64,000 bases of DNA, taken from the NCBI GenBank assembly GCA_007258455.2, contig VDFB02000003.1, forward strand, positions 40,861,986-40,925,985, given 5' to 3'. The position numbers and the translations under genes are program-made. Positions 10,951 to 22,552 of the stretch are shown piece by piece; the first letter of the stretch is position 1, and the number at the start of each line of letters is the position of its first letter. This DNA comes from Sequoia sempervirens (lineage: Eukaryota > Streptophyta > Pinopsida > Cupressales > Cupressaceae). The notes under the pieces were generated by a model. The model saw only the letters and a program-made list of their open reading frames with translations. It searched no databases and was not told where the DNA came from.

Positions 10951-12330
10951 TTGAAAAATCAAAATGTACCTGATACTGAGGAAAGCTCAAGTAGCTCTGA
11001 AAGTTATGAAGAAGATGAAGAACCATCTCAGCCTCAGCCTGTGAGGAGGTCAACTCATGAAAGAAAGCAACCTGATAGGTATGGGTTTTCTTTTATAGAG
11101 TCTACTTGTGCCTATGCTTTAATTTCTAGCACTGATGAATCTAGGACTGTGAAAGAGGCATTTAAAATGTCTAATTCAAACTCTTGGTTGGAAGCCATGA
11201 ATGAAGAAATAGAATCATTAGAAAAGAATGATACTTGGAGTTTGGTGCCATTGCCCAAAGACAGAAAAGCAGTGGGCTACAAATGGGTATTTAAAAAGAA
11301 AATTGGTCTGGATGGCAATGTAGAAAAATATAAAGTGAGGCTGGTTGCAAAAAGTTATTCCCAGGTAGAGGGAATCAATTATGGAGAAATCTTTTCTCCT
11401 ATAGCTAAGCTGACATCTATTAGATTTCTTCTATCACTTGCAGCAGCGTATGACTTAGAGATTAAACAGATGGATGTAAAGACAAATTTTCTTCATGGTG
11501 ATCTTGAAGAAGAAATTTATATGTCCCAGCCAGAGCACTTTGTGGAAAAAGGTAAAGAAAGACTAGTTTGCAAGTTGAAGAAATCTTTGTATGGTTTAAA
11601 ACAGTCTCCTACAATGTGGTACCAAAAGTTTGATACTTCTTTTTTATCATTGGGATGTGTAAGATCAAAATCCGATCACTATGTGTATTATAAAGCTAAA
11701 AATGATCATGTTCTTATTATTGCTCTATATGTTGATGACATGTTGTTCATAGGCAATAGTAAGCTAATGATTTCTGATCTTAAGTCTTAGTTCTTTGCAA
11801 AGTTTGAAATGAAAGATCTTGGTGCAGCAAGGTATATTCTGGGAATGGAAATAACCAGGAATAGGAAAAATAGAAAACTTTGGCTCAGTCAGAGTAAGTA
11901 CATCAAGACTGTTCTAGAGAGATTTTGTATGACTGATTGCAAACAACTAGTTGTTCCAATTTTGCAAGGAATGAAGCTATATGTTGAAGACTATCCAAAA
12001 TATCCTACTGAGATGGAGGAAATGACCAGTGTGCCTTATGCTAGTTTGGTTGGCAGCTTTATGTATGCAATGGTTTGCACAAGGCCAGACATTGCCCAAG
12101 TAGTGGGAGTACTTAGTCAGTTGATGGCTAATCCTGGAAGGACACATTGGGATGTTGTGAAGAGAGTGTTTAGATATTTGAAGGGCGCTTCAGACTATGC
12201 TTTGTGTTACCATGGAAACTTGGTTGAATCACAGAGGACTCTTAGCATTCGAGGTTATGTGGATTCTAATTGGGCAGGGGACATTGACAGCAGGAGATCC
12301 ACCAATGGATATATTTTCATGGAATGGTGG
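10951..12330 (+). pseudogene. Copia reverse transcriptase
   Basis: Begins in the acidic linker (ESSSSSESYEEDEEP), then ESRTVKEAFKMSNSNSWLEAMNEEIESLEKNDTWSLVPLPK, YKWVFKKKIG, the DVKTNFLHGDLEEEIYMSQP box, LYGLKQSPTMWYQKFD and the catalytic LYVDDMLFIG. A TAG at 11788 interrupts at a Gln codon. It resumes at MKDLGAARYILGMEITRN and LWLSQSKYIKTVLERF, and PYASLVGSFMYAMVCTRPDI marks the RNase H connection. The catalytic YVDD is retained, so this is the best-preserved domain of the element. Confidence 0.95.
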
Positions 12331-12718
12331 TGCAGTGAGTTGGATGAGCAAGCGGCAGTCTGTAGTCATTTTTTCCACTACATGGGCATAATACATGGCA
12401 GCTACACATGCCTATAAAGAAGCAATCTAGTTAAAACATTTGTGCTCTAACATTGGTTTTGATGCAAGAAAAATTACTATTTACTGTGACAGTCAGAGTG
12501 CTAAATGTTTGGCAAAAAATCCTACTTTCCATGCTAGGACGAAACATATAGATGTACAGTATCACTTTGTAAAAGATATGGTGGAGGATAGGAAGGTCTC
12601 TTTGGACAAAGTGGATACTCTGGAGAATATTGCAGATGCATTGATGAAGCCTGTGAGCACAGACAAGTACAAGTGGTGTGCCAGTTTGATGGGCCTCAAG
12701 GCCCATGAATTTCAGTAG
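12180..12718 (+). pseudogene. Copia RNase H
   Basis: GYVDSNWAGDIDSRRSTNGYIF near 12254-12320 is the copia RNase H signature. A frameshift near 12330 moves it to another frame, where an ITIYCDSQSAKCLAKNPTFHARTKHIDVQYHFVKD-type segment (about 12470-12580) and ENIADALMKPV follow, ending at 12718. A TAG near 12429 sits at another Gln position. The stretch overlaps the RT connection domain. Confidence 0.92.
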
Positions 12719-12751
12719 CTTTATTATGCTCTAGAGGTGTCAGTAAGATCT

Positions 12752-12767
12752 TCTTCAAGTGGGAGAT
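12752..12767 (+). promoter_or_regulatory. Copia polypurine tract
   Basis: TTCAAGTGGGAGAT immediately before the 3' LTR TGTTGG. The AAGTGGGAGAT core is the usual plus-strand primer of plant copia elements. Confidence 0.88.
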
Positions 12768-14292
12768 TGTTGGAAAATGTGCCTCAATTCTTACTAGAAT
12801 GTAACTCCTGAAGGGAAAAGTCAGTGTGACATTATTGATGTCTGGCTGACTAGCTGTTCTGAATCCTTGTGAAATGTTCATGTCGCTGAGACAATGTTGT
12901 TGTCTTTCTGACTAGTGTTGTCGCTGTGACTTGTGGTGTTCGCTATAACCCTCTGTCGAGTGGAGACCTCTGGCCAAAGGGTTGGTTTCTAGTAGATGTC
13001 GGGGAGACTCATGGTGACTGGGTCATCAGAGTCATCGGGGAGAGACTTGAACACTCGGTAAGAACTCTCAGCGACTGTTAAAGTATCGCTGATAGTATAT
13101 GGTCTTCAGGGTGACATGTTGTGTTTGCTATGACCTCTCGGCGAAAGCAGTAGACTATTCGGTGGAAGCGTTACCTTTTGGTATGTCATCTCGCTGACTC
13201 GTGAGGTCTCGTCGATGGTTGTGTGACTTCAAACTAACATAAGAGGTCTCGGTGAAAATCTTGGCGACATATGTTTGTCTCACCGATGCTCATTGGGGTA
13301 ACATGGAAGCCTTGGTAAGAAGTCTTGCCGATAGTTGGTTCTCTCGCCGATGGTTATGAACATCAGTGTAATCTCCTAGCGATAGCCTAAGTCTTGCCAA
13401 CGAGTGTTCTTTTTGGTATGACTTGAAGGCTCGGTGTGATCTCTTGGTGAATGATTATAGTCTTGCTGATGGAAATGCTAAAGTCTATGTGACTTTGGAA
13501 CTTTGATATGATGTCTCATAAAAAATGATGGTCTTGCCGAATAGTGATACAAGTGATGATCATCGGTATGAGGTCTTGGCGACAAGGTGAAGTTTGAGCG
13601 ATAGCTTTCTAAACTTGGTGTAACCTCTTGCCGATAGTGATGACTCTTGGTGATATCGACAATCAGGTCTATGTGGCATCGGGGAGACACTACTTGTGTC
13701 TCACCGACATGTGAATACATATTGAACACCCTTGGCCTAGTGATGACTATCCTATGTGGTGTCTTGTGGACCAATCAGAGGAAGCGAAATTCAAATAGTG
13801 GGTGGTTGGTTTTTTGCAGTAGTTGTGACGTTGGAACTGAACTATCTACAAGAGATAATCTACACTGGAATGGAAACTTTCTACGATGGGTAATTGTAGA
13901 TAAGGATAAACAGAGGATAAAATTAGAATGTGGTAAGATTCGAATTCTGATTTGGAGTGTCATCGAATCTTTGAGGGAATTTTCTGTAATAGATTGAATA
14001 GTGAATGAAGCAACTGTAAAAAATAGATACCAGAGAGTTGTCTCTACATTGTATGTAATTTTTTGGTTACTGAAATACAAAGAGATTCAGCTTGGTGTGG
14101 TGGTTTTTTTCCCGAAAGGGTTTTCCCATGTAAATCTGGTGTTCATTTGTCTTTGTGTATTTTTTTATTTCTATAAATCTTTCATGTGTGTCTTAATTGG
14201 ATTGTAATTTAGAATTTTAAAAGTATTTTCTGCATTCTTCCATGTGGTTTTGACGTTAGGAAAGTTGTTTCCATAGCTTGGATTTCCTTACA
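12768..14292 (+). repeat. Copia 3' LTR
   Basis: 1525 bp, colinear with the 5' LTR from TGTTGGAAAATG to TTCCTTACA. Differences are mostly transitions, with CG in the 5' copy often TG or CA here. Both LTRs have independent losses. Confidence 0.93.
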
Positions 14293-14297
14293 ATGAT

Positions 14298-14980
14298 GAA
14301 CATTCATCCAAAACAACCCTATTGCAATTGTGGTGAACAAATAATCACAATTGAACTAAGCACAATAAATATAAGTTCTAGGCTAACTTTGTAAAGCAAC
14401 CAATAATCAACTAGCTACAAAAAGTATGGACTAGGGATTGCTGCAAATATTTCAAGCATTAAACCATAAACACCATTGAATCATAACTGATTCTAAATCT
14501 AACATATGTCTAATATTTCTCAAGCAATCTCAAAAGGTAGAACAACAAGAACCATGCAAGATAAATCAGCACAAGAGAATTCACCAAAAGCACAATGTCT
14601 TCAATTGTATTCAATCACCCAAATAACAACAACAATTCCAGTGTTATGTGTTACAACACTTGCTCAAAATGAATTAACTTCTAACTCTAACCTTTACTAT
14701 TTTGCTCAATTCGCTTTAGTATCAAAACTATCTAGCCCTTACAAATGAGGCAGAATGCCATATTTATAGAAACCCCCCAAGATATGTCGGCCAAATTAGG
14801 GTTTACAATAATATTTTCCATAAAACAAGTCAGCCAAGAAGAATTCAAAATAAAATAAAATAAGCATTAAATGCATGGGACTCATCTAGGTCGACCTGGG
14901 ATCTCCAATGTAATTTGTTCCAATGCATGTAGAGGAGAAGGAAAATAATGGGGAAGCACAAATTCTGATGTAGTATTGCA
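14298..14980 (-). repeat. Proximal part of the copy B element 3' LTR, with TATA box
   Basis: On the minus strand the LTR would start TGCAATACTACATC at 14980, directly after the copy B stop codon and its purine tract. About 210 bp in is a TATA box (minus TCTATAAATATGG, 14762-14774). Downstream the sequence continues to the copia insertion and resumes at 7155. A promoter placed right after the polypurine tract is what an LTR U3 would show. Confidence 0.6.
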
Positions 14981-17900
14981 TTAACTACTTCCCCCCTTGT
15001 CCTTAGCACGCTCCACCTTATCATGTATCATCAAAAATACCTTGTCTAAGTCAGCCACAGGTGACATAGGTAAAACCTTAACTCTCCTCTCAAGGGACTT
15101 GATATCATCTATTGACTGCTTTACTATTTTATCCCAATCTACCTTGTTTGATATTTATCAATCACTGCAATGTAGGTAGCTGCATCATCCACTGGTGTTC
15201 AATGATAGGGACCTCATTTACTGTAGAATACACATCTTGCCACCATTTTCTCAATTTCTCCAAGCTAAGATGTTTTAGCACAAACTTCTTTCTCCCTATC
15301 ATCACCTCAAAGAAGGAAATATACTTATTGTAAATCCCAATCAAGGTCTCTTCAATTTGTTTTCCTTGTTTATTCACTTTCTTCAACACCTTCTGCCTTA
15401 TTTGCAAAGCCTCAAACCACTCCCAAGGTTCTACAGCTTTGGAGGAAGAAAGAATGCTACCACTTACCAATTTATCCTCAGTATACTCCATGATGGTCTT
15501 AACCTTTTGCAACACGATATGTACATCCTCCTTATCATGTGCCAACACATTCCTCAGGAAATCTAATGATCTCATTGCATCCCCTCCAGTTGAAAGAATG
15601 TCTTTGATAACATTATCTCCCTTGGTTTTTACTCCTTGTAACCAGCCAATGGTAGCATGTGGTGATTTTCATTCTTTCCAACTCAGATATTGTCTCCTGT
15701 GGTAGGAAGCTGGCAGCAGATGATGAGGAGCTGGCAGACTGCAAGGGTTTCATCAAGTCTTGCAAATACCTTTTAAGTTTATCATTTTCCCTCTTCAACT
15801 CTTGCTTATTTTGTACCTCCTTCCTCAATCTCCCTAAGATTACAACACTGGAGCCTTCATACTCTTCAATTTCCTACTCCATGGAAGTTGGCCCTAGGTT
15901 GATAGTCTGCACATTGTAATCACTTCCAATCACATCATCTTTGTTCTTATCAGGAGCAGGAGTAGCAATGTGGACCACCTTGTTATTCATTTCATCTCTC
16001 AATCTTGGAGATAACCTTGGCTTTCTTCTTGCTTCACCTTTCCCTATATTCGCCAATAATTCATCCAAATTGGGAGGAGTATCATCTACCACAATCTGCT
16101 TACTCTTTAATTCTTTGTCTACCCAAGCAGGCACTGTGGGATCTGACTGCACACTACCCTATCCAACTATATCTTGATGATCCTTGGATGCTTCTTCATG
16201 CAAATCCTACCTCCCAGGACTCTCTTCAACTCTACTCTCTTCTCTTTTGTCATGTTCTTCTTCCCCATGCATAGGTGAAGGAGTTCTAGTTGGCATTTCC
16301 TCTTTCTGAGGAGATCTATCTTCTTCATTCCTGACAGGTGAATCTTCATAAGTTACTAGAGGAGACTGCAACACCCTCTCTATCTCTGCCTTAGCACTGT
16401 AGAGCTCACCCTCCTAAAATTATTCTTCCTTTCGATCTTGGTGACTTTCTGCTTCTTTGAATTCACCTATTTCATTACGAACTTCCTGGGAAGGAGGAAT
16501 GTTATCATGTTGTTTTGTAGCAGGAATGACTGGAGGAGTATCTTTCCTCGGCACACCGTACTTAGAAGGAGTTCTTGATTTCCTTGTATATACCTATGTT
16601 CTTTCTCCTGAGCTTTCCACATTTATCACAGGTGGGCTAACTTCCTCCCCTACCTTGGAGCTTTCCTTTTCCTTCTATGATAATCTCACTATCCTTCTTT
16701 TCTTTGGCATAGAAGCACCAACTGCTTTATCTTCCTTTTCAACCTCATCCTTTGTTGATTTATTTTTCCTTGAAACATGTTTCCTCTTCTTTGCAATAGG
16801 CTTCCTTTTCTTTTCTTCCTCTTGCGCTTCCTCCGTCTAAACATCTTTAATCTTTATCTTAAAAGGAGAGCTCACTTTCTCCTTGCCCTTGGGATCCTAT
16901 TCAGCTGACTCCTCAGAAGTGGAATGAGACTCCAAGTCTCCCATTAAATCATAGGCGAATTGCACACCTTCACTTTCCAATTCCCACATCTTATGCTTGA
17001 GCCACAACTTTGTATATTTAATCACAGGAGTCATAAGTTGTTCTAACTCTATTTTCTCTTCCTCCAACTAGTCTATTTCTCCCACTGGTTTATCCTTCAT
17101 TACCTCATAATCATGGCCCTAAATCAAATCTCCATCATCCTCAACTTGATCTGGAATGGCCTTCACATTATATAGTTGTACTAAGTTTACAGGAAGCCTA
17201 GAAAACTTCTTCCTTCTAATCTCACATTCATCACTCTAATTGGCCCAGTAGTCCTCTATATCATCTTTGTGGCTATATTCCGTACTGGCCTTCTTTTGTG
17301 CTTCACCAATCTTGTCAAACTTGGATCTTTTGGAATGAAAAGATAGCCCAAGGGTTCTCATTTCTTCCTCAGAAGCATAGGCCGAATTACTAGAAGGGCA
17401 TGCCTCACTAGTGCCTATCCTCAAAGTAAAATCTCCACTGAATCCAGTTTTATGCTTATCCTTCTTCACAATTGCATCAAAATCACATATTTTCCTTGTC
17501 ACCTCCAGAAGTATAATTTGATATATGGAATACTTAGGAAGTCTATATGGAGCCCTCTAACAACCATCTATCCTTATATATGAGAAGGTGGGAAACTGTA
17601 TGAACCAAGCCCCATACCTTTTGATCAATTCCTTAGCACTATTAGATATCCATACATGCTCTGCACCTTGAAGCAATCTAGTGATGTACATGGTGAATGC
17701 ATCATTCACCCTCCTATACCTCAGGTTACCCAAGTGTAGCTGTGGATAAACCTTATAAATCACATCCTGTCTAGACACACCTCTTGTGCTTAGTCCCTTA
17801 TATGGATGAAACCTAGCCAAGGCATAGAACAGGTAAGAGGTCATTGTGAAGCTCTTAGTCTACAGGACATTACACATCTATTCATGAATCATGGCACTTA

Positions 17901-18596
17901 TAATGCCTACCCAGTGGTAGTTAGTCTTTTGTTCCATCCTCACTATGACATAGAACATCCAATTTTCAAACATTCCTGCACTCTTCAACCCTACCACCCT
18001 ACTGAGAAGGGTGATAACATCATAGTATTCCTTCTTGAATTTAGCTCTGAATAGCTTGGAAAAGTGAGACTTGGGCTTCTCCACCAGGAATTGATAACTT
18101 GTTGGGCCTTGATGGTATCTTCCTCATAAAACTTCTTTGCCATATCCATATCAAAAGCCACCACATGAGATCTATCAGGCATGTCAAAGGTCTAGGCTAT
18201 GGACACGGGATTTAGATTTTCCACAATTCTCCCTTGGGGACCAACTATCCTTTTTGTACCCCTGTCATAGTGTCTGGCACACTCAAGCACCAATTCATAA
18301 CACTGCACTATAGGAGGAAATCCAGCTACATGTGCCAACCCTAATTCCAATGTCCTTTTGGCTAGCAAAGGAAGGTCCTGTGTTGCCATCCTTATCTTGA
18401 ATTCTTCATAATCCCATAGTCCAACATTTGTATCAGTCACCTCAGACCAGATAGAAGTGAGTTTACTCTTAGGAAATTTTCTCTTGATATCCATTTTGAT
18501 TCTTTCTACCTCAGAAATAGAAGACCCCTCTGCACTTGGATCCATCACTTTACCCTTGGTTCCACTTGTCCCTGCATTACTTGACTCAACTTGCAT
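14981..18596 (-). pseudogene. Copy B of the unrecognised single-ORF family, near full length
   Basis: Minus-strand ATG at 18596 (MQVESSNAGTSGTKGKVMD) to TAA at 14983-14981, about 1200 codons without introns. Order: N-terminal domain (ISEVERIKMDIKRKFPKSK, LWDYEEFKIRM, GLAHVAGFPPIVQCYELVLE), a QTFDMP segment, then LLSRVVGLKSAGMFENWMF, MTSYLFYALARF, RRVNDAFTMYITRLL, WFIQFPTFSYIRIDGC. Next come a long charged Lys/Glu linker, WVDKELKSKQIVVDDTPPNLDELL, DYNVQTINLGPTS and a coiled coil ending VDWDKIVKQSIDDIKSLERR ... DKVERAKDKGG-S-S. There is a frameshift near 18085-18000 and many stops at Gln codons. The C-terminal codons coincide with the GGGGGGAAG purine tract. I recognise no named domain, and no polymerase is encoded. 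Copies A and C share the same block order. Confidence 0.8.
14984..15000 (-). promoter_or_regulatory. Candidate polypurine tract overlapping the copy B C-terminus
   Basis: Minus strand ACAAGGGGGGAAGTAGT followed by the TAA stop and the TG of the putative LTR. A purine run at the very end of the only ORF, next to LTR-like DNA, fits a plus-strand primer of a retroelement. Confidence 0.55.
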
Positions 18597-20290
18597 TTAG
18601 CAAAGAAACCATAATAAGATCACATGAAAAACAAGTTAATCAATCAAAAATAACATATTCATCCTCAATATAAGTCCCAAGATAAGCAAAATGCTCCAAA
18701 ACCTTATAAAAGTCAATCATCTAAAAGTTCGGGTTTTCAGTCATCCCACGGAATCCAGGCCAACGGGGAATTTTGGGAAACTTATAGCCAGGAAGATTCT
18801 AGCAAAATTAACATCAAAGCACCAAATAAATTCAACTGTCATTAGCTAAGAAACAACATGATACATCTTTAATTAATTCAAATTGATCATACAATGCATA
18901 ATCATCAGCTAATATATCATATGATCCCTCGGCTATTCATTTTCGGCAACATTTCAGAGGATTCTACCCAGGACGAAAATCCATGAAAACTGCAATGGTC
19001 TACGAATTTTGGGAAAATGAAGTGACAAAGGAAATTTTGGGAAAATCCAGAGGGAACAAAAAATCCGCGAAGCAGAAATTTTTTTGGATCACTGCACATT
19101 TCAGGAACACGAAGAGGAAATGGAAAATCGAGGAATTCTGTTAGCGAAGGAAAATCCCGAAGTTGAAGGAAAACCCGAATTTCTGGATATCAATATTTTC
19201 CCGTGACTTCACTCAAATTGATTGAACGGTCACAAATTTGAGGATCCTGGGCTTGCAACTAGCTCGATTCAAACCTCTGATAGATCATCTTTGAATTTGA
19301 AACACATCCTAAAGTAAATCGAGAGGAATTGGCAATGCCCTAAACTTGAAACCCTAAAATTCCACCATGAAAGCACAGGACAAGCTTGGGCTCAGCTTAC
19401 TCGATTGCTAGGTTTTCAAAAGGTTCCTTATGGAATACACAAGAAAGCTACCTCATGATGAAATTGAAAGACAAGCTTAGAAACTCGCTTGGGATCATCA
19501 CTCTAACAGAATCAAATAACCCTAGCTTCAAATGTTCAACGCCATATAGAAATTCAGACTCCAAGCACACCCAAGACACTAAAGAGTCATTCACATTCAA
19601 CAATCAAAATCAAGGAAATGAAGACATACCATTGATGAAGTGAAACTCGATTCAGCAATGAAAGAACAACCTTCAGCGCCTTAGCAAGCAACAAATGACG
19701 CCCAAGAAAATCACCACCAAATCCAAGAAATCTGCAAATTCAAACACCAAATCAAGCCAAAGACTCCAAATCAAGCACCTCAGATCAAAAGAGAGCAAAT
19801 GTTAAAGACTTAATGGCATAAAATTCCCCAAAATGGACTAAATACCTACCGCAAAAAATGTACAAGCGAGCATTAATGCATTCGACAAGACAGGAAAAAC
19901 CAAAACCCAGGAATCCGATAGAGCGATGAAACCTCAGAGAAATCCGGCCACCACAGAATTTTGCAAATACTTCAAATCTCTGGATCATAGTGTAAAACAA
20001 CCGCCACTAGGTTTTGAAGGAAACCGGGGAATTCCGCTAGGAGTGGATTTTCCCAAAAGCAGTGGAAAACCCAAAAATTTCCCAAGACTTAAGATTTTCA
20101 ATATAAACCAAAGAGGGATTATCAAGGAAATCAAGATAAACATCCAAGCATATGCCCAAGCAAGAAAATCCTCAAAATCAAAGGGCCAAAACACCAAGCA
20201 CAAAAGCAAAAGAGGGTCCCTGCTTTCAGCGAGGCGTGTGTGCAAAAAACTACACAACAAAGTAGTTACAAAACAATTGAGTCATTAACC
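18597..20290 (-). other. Leader upstream of copy B; candidate degraded primer-binding site
   Basis: No supported coding; the ORFs here are short and unlike known domains. A motif TTTTGGGAAA recurs at 18776, 19011 and 19036. Minus-strand ATCTATCAGAGGTTTGAATC near 19273-19292 resembles a degenerate initiator-Met PBS (TGGTATCAGAG...). If so, the 5' LTR should lie above about 19292, but I see no sequence there matching the 3' LTR. Confidence 0.35.
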
Positions 20291-20553
20291 AGTGCCCTCG
20301 TAGGAATATTTACCCGTAGAAATTGTTATATAGTTAGATTTGCTTCTAGATAAAAAAAAATTTAGTTAATTTTGTTTCTAGATGAAGTTTTGTTTAACTC
20401 TTTTATATGTGATTGATTAGGACAACTTAGAATCCTTAAATACACATAAAGTGTTAGCACCATCCAAGAAATTATGATTACTGGGTCAATAAATTAAATG
20501 TGGCTCACCTAAGTTAGTGAATTGATTAATAAGGGATTAGTTGGTCCATTGAG
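20291..20553. other. AT-rich junction with no recognisable feature
   Basis: Contains only poly-A/T-rich sequence. It joins the copy B leader to the gypsy gag remnant. No terminal repeat was seen. Confidence 0.3.
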
Positions 20554-22552
20554 TTGCATGCATGTCTTTTTTGTATCAATTTATTAAAAATAGATGGAGT
20601 TAGAGATAGAGGAGATCATCGAGAACATATTAGAGAATTTTATATATCTTGCTTAGAGGTGGTTTATAATGATACTTATCTTATATGCCTCTTTCCATGG
20701 AGCTTAAGAGGAAAAGCCATGGAATTGTTTTATCATCTTCATCATGGCATTAGAACATTTCAAGAAATAACAAAGAATTTCATTCCACATTTCTCATATA
20801 ACATTGGACATGGAATATCCATGAAAGACCTACACAATTCCAAGAAAAATAATCAGGAATTTTTTTCCTCCTAGCTACAATGGTGGAGAAACGTACCCAA
20901 AAAATGTCCATGCAATGTACTAGAAAAATAAATGGTCCAAATGTTCATACAAAATTTGAATGATGTGATAGGACTCCACTTATAGGTTCAATGTTCCAAA
21001 AAAAATTATGAAACCATAAAGAAAGGACTTACAATCAAGAAATCCCTCATAGCTAAATGACTTGAAAAAATATACAAAGAAAGAAAGAAAACACAATTTC
21101 ATCCAATGATAAATCTCATTTTTGGTCCAAAAAAAGAATGTAGTCAATTACAGAGTGGTTGATTTTAAGATGATCAAGAATTCTTAGCCTACATTAAGTC
21201 TACAAATACCACATAATACAAAAACATTGGTAACTATTCAAACTATTTCACAAAGGGATCCACCTAGATAAAATAATACCACAGGACAAAAATCTAATCC
21301 TTTGGGAGGACCTATTGAGTCAACACTTCAAAATTTGTTCTAATCAAACTTAATAAAGCTTTCAAAAATCAAACAATATGATCCTTAGATCAAATCCAAA
21401 TGGTGGAAAGACACAAACTTCTATAAATACCATAGGGCCAAAGGACATAAGACCCTTGATTGTATAAAATTTAAAAATCTCATTCAGGATTTTATTGACC
21501 AAGGTGACATCACTGTTGAATATCATCTTAAAAATTTGTCTAAAAACAATCACATCAATAATATCCATAGGTCACATAATGAGAGATTAGGCATATATCA
21601 AGATAATTTCCCAAAGCATGATTAAAACCATCCATCTGTGTATAGTAATTTCTCATCTCAAAATAATTACATTAGTCCTAGCCATAATATATTTGTCTCA
21701 TTTGAATCCATAATAGGTCATCTTGAAGAATATTTCCCACAAGAAGCCTCCATCTATCCTTCCAGACCTTCATCCCTGAACCCTTTGCAATATTAATCCA
21801 CACCATTCCCATCAAATAATTCATCCAATAATGACACCTTTCAGAATTTTCCCCAAAGGCTATCCATGATAGACAATTATGGGCTCCAAGATAATCCATA
21901 ATTTGATACAATTCCAATCTATGATCGAGAAATATTGGACCAAATACTATCATTCCCTCCATAACCAATCATACCTACTCCAAATATTACTATTCGAAAT
22001 CCATTTCCACCATGCAAACATATTGAGGATATCCAAGAGTACCTTATTCATACCTCAATATTAGAATCAAATCTATGTCAAGAACACAATACAAAGCATA
22101 AAGAAGATAGCTTTGAAATGAATCAAGATCAAATTTTCCAAATCCTCCAATCTCATCCTATCATTGGTCAAGATCCCATCATCCCTTTCCATTCCATCCA
22201 TGATCCCAAAAATAAATTTGACCCCATCCATATTCCAATAACCTCCACTTTCGTAGATGCAATACTTGCTTCCACTAGACACAAAGATGATCTCCGCCTT
22301 GTTCATGCTAAACAAGAGTCTTTATCTCTATACATATTTGAAAATAATGAATATATAGCTAAGTTCACAAGACTCCATGATCCTACTCTAGAAAATGACC
22401 ATGAAGAGGGTTTTTATATTGACTTTGAGGCAAAAACATATTTTGAGAAACAAGCTAAGTTCCTTAGTCCTAAAAATCATGTCAATGATATCAATAAAAA
22501 GTTACTATGGATCTTATCAACATCCCACATAATGAGAAAGCAACAAGAATGA
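20554..22552 (+). pseudogene. Ty3/gypsy gag remnant with zinc-knuckle-like segment
   Basis: RGDHREHIREFYISCLEVVYNDTYLICLFPWSLRGKAMELFYHL and FQEITKNFIPHFSYNI are the capsid core of a plant gypsy gag. After many stops, FYKYHRAKGHKTLDCIKFKNLIQDFIDQGDI (about 21418-21510) matches the C/Y-x2-H...H-x4-C region typical of this gag. A Pro/Asn/Ser-rich tail follows, ending in the frame at 22118-22552. No protease or RT was found afterwards. Confidence 0.7.

Larger units (their letters stand above)
7156..14292 (+). mobile_element. Full-length Ty1/copia retrotransposon, degenerate
   Basis: 7137-bp element with two long LTRs (7156-8690 and 12768-14292), a tRNA-iMet primer-binding site directly after the 5' LTR, gag, protease, integrase, reverse transcriptase and RNase H in copia order, and a polypurine tract at the 3' LTR. 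Flanks read ATCAT (7151-7155) and ATGAT (14293-14297), a 5-bp target duplication with one difference. It sits inside the LTR of the copy B element, so it is younger than that element. The LTRs differ by about 6% over their first 87 bases, so it is not recent. Premature stops and frameshifts make it non-autonomous now. Confidence 0.95.

Noticed and set aside
13478..13774. 98-codon ORF present in both copia LTRs (also 7865-8161, minus)
   Set aside because: Antisense reading of the LTR motif array; presence in both copies reflects LTR identity, not coding.
19926..20288. 120-codon plus-strand ORF, basic, opposite copy B leader
   Set aside because: Low complexity Lys/Ser-rich reading antisense to a leader, with no domain and an equally long ORF on the other strand.
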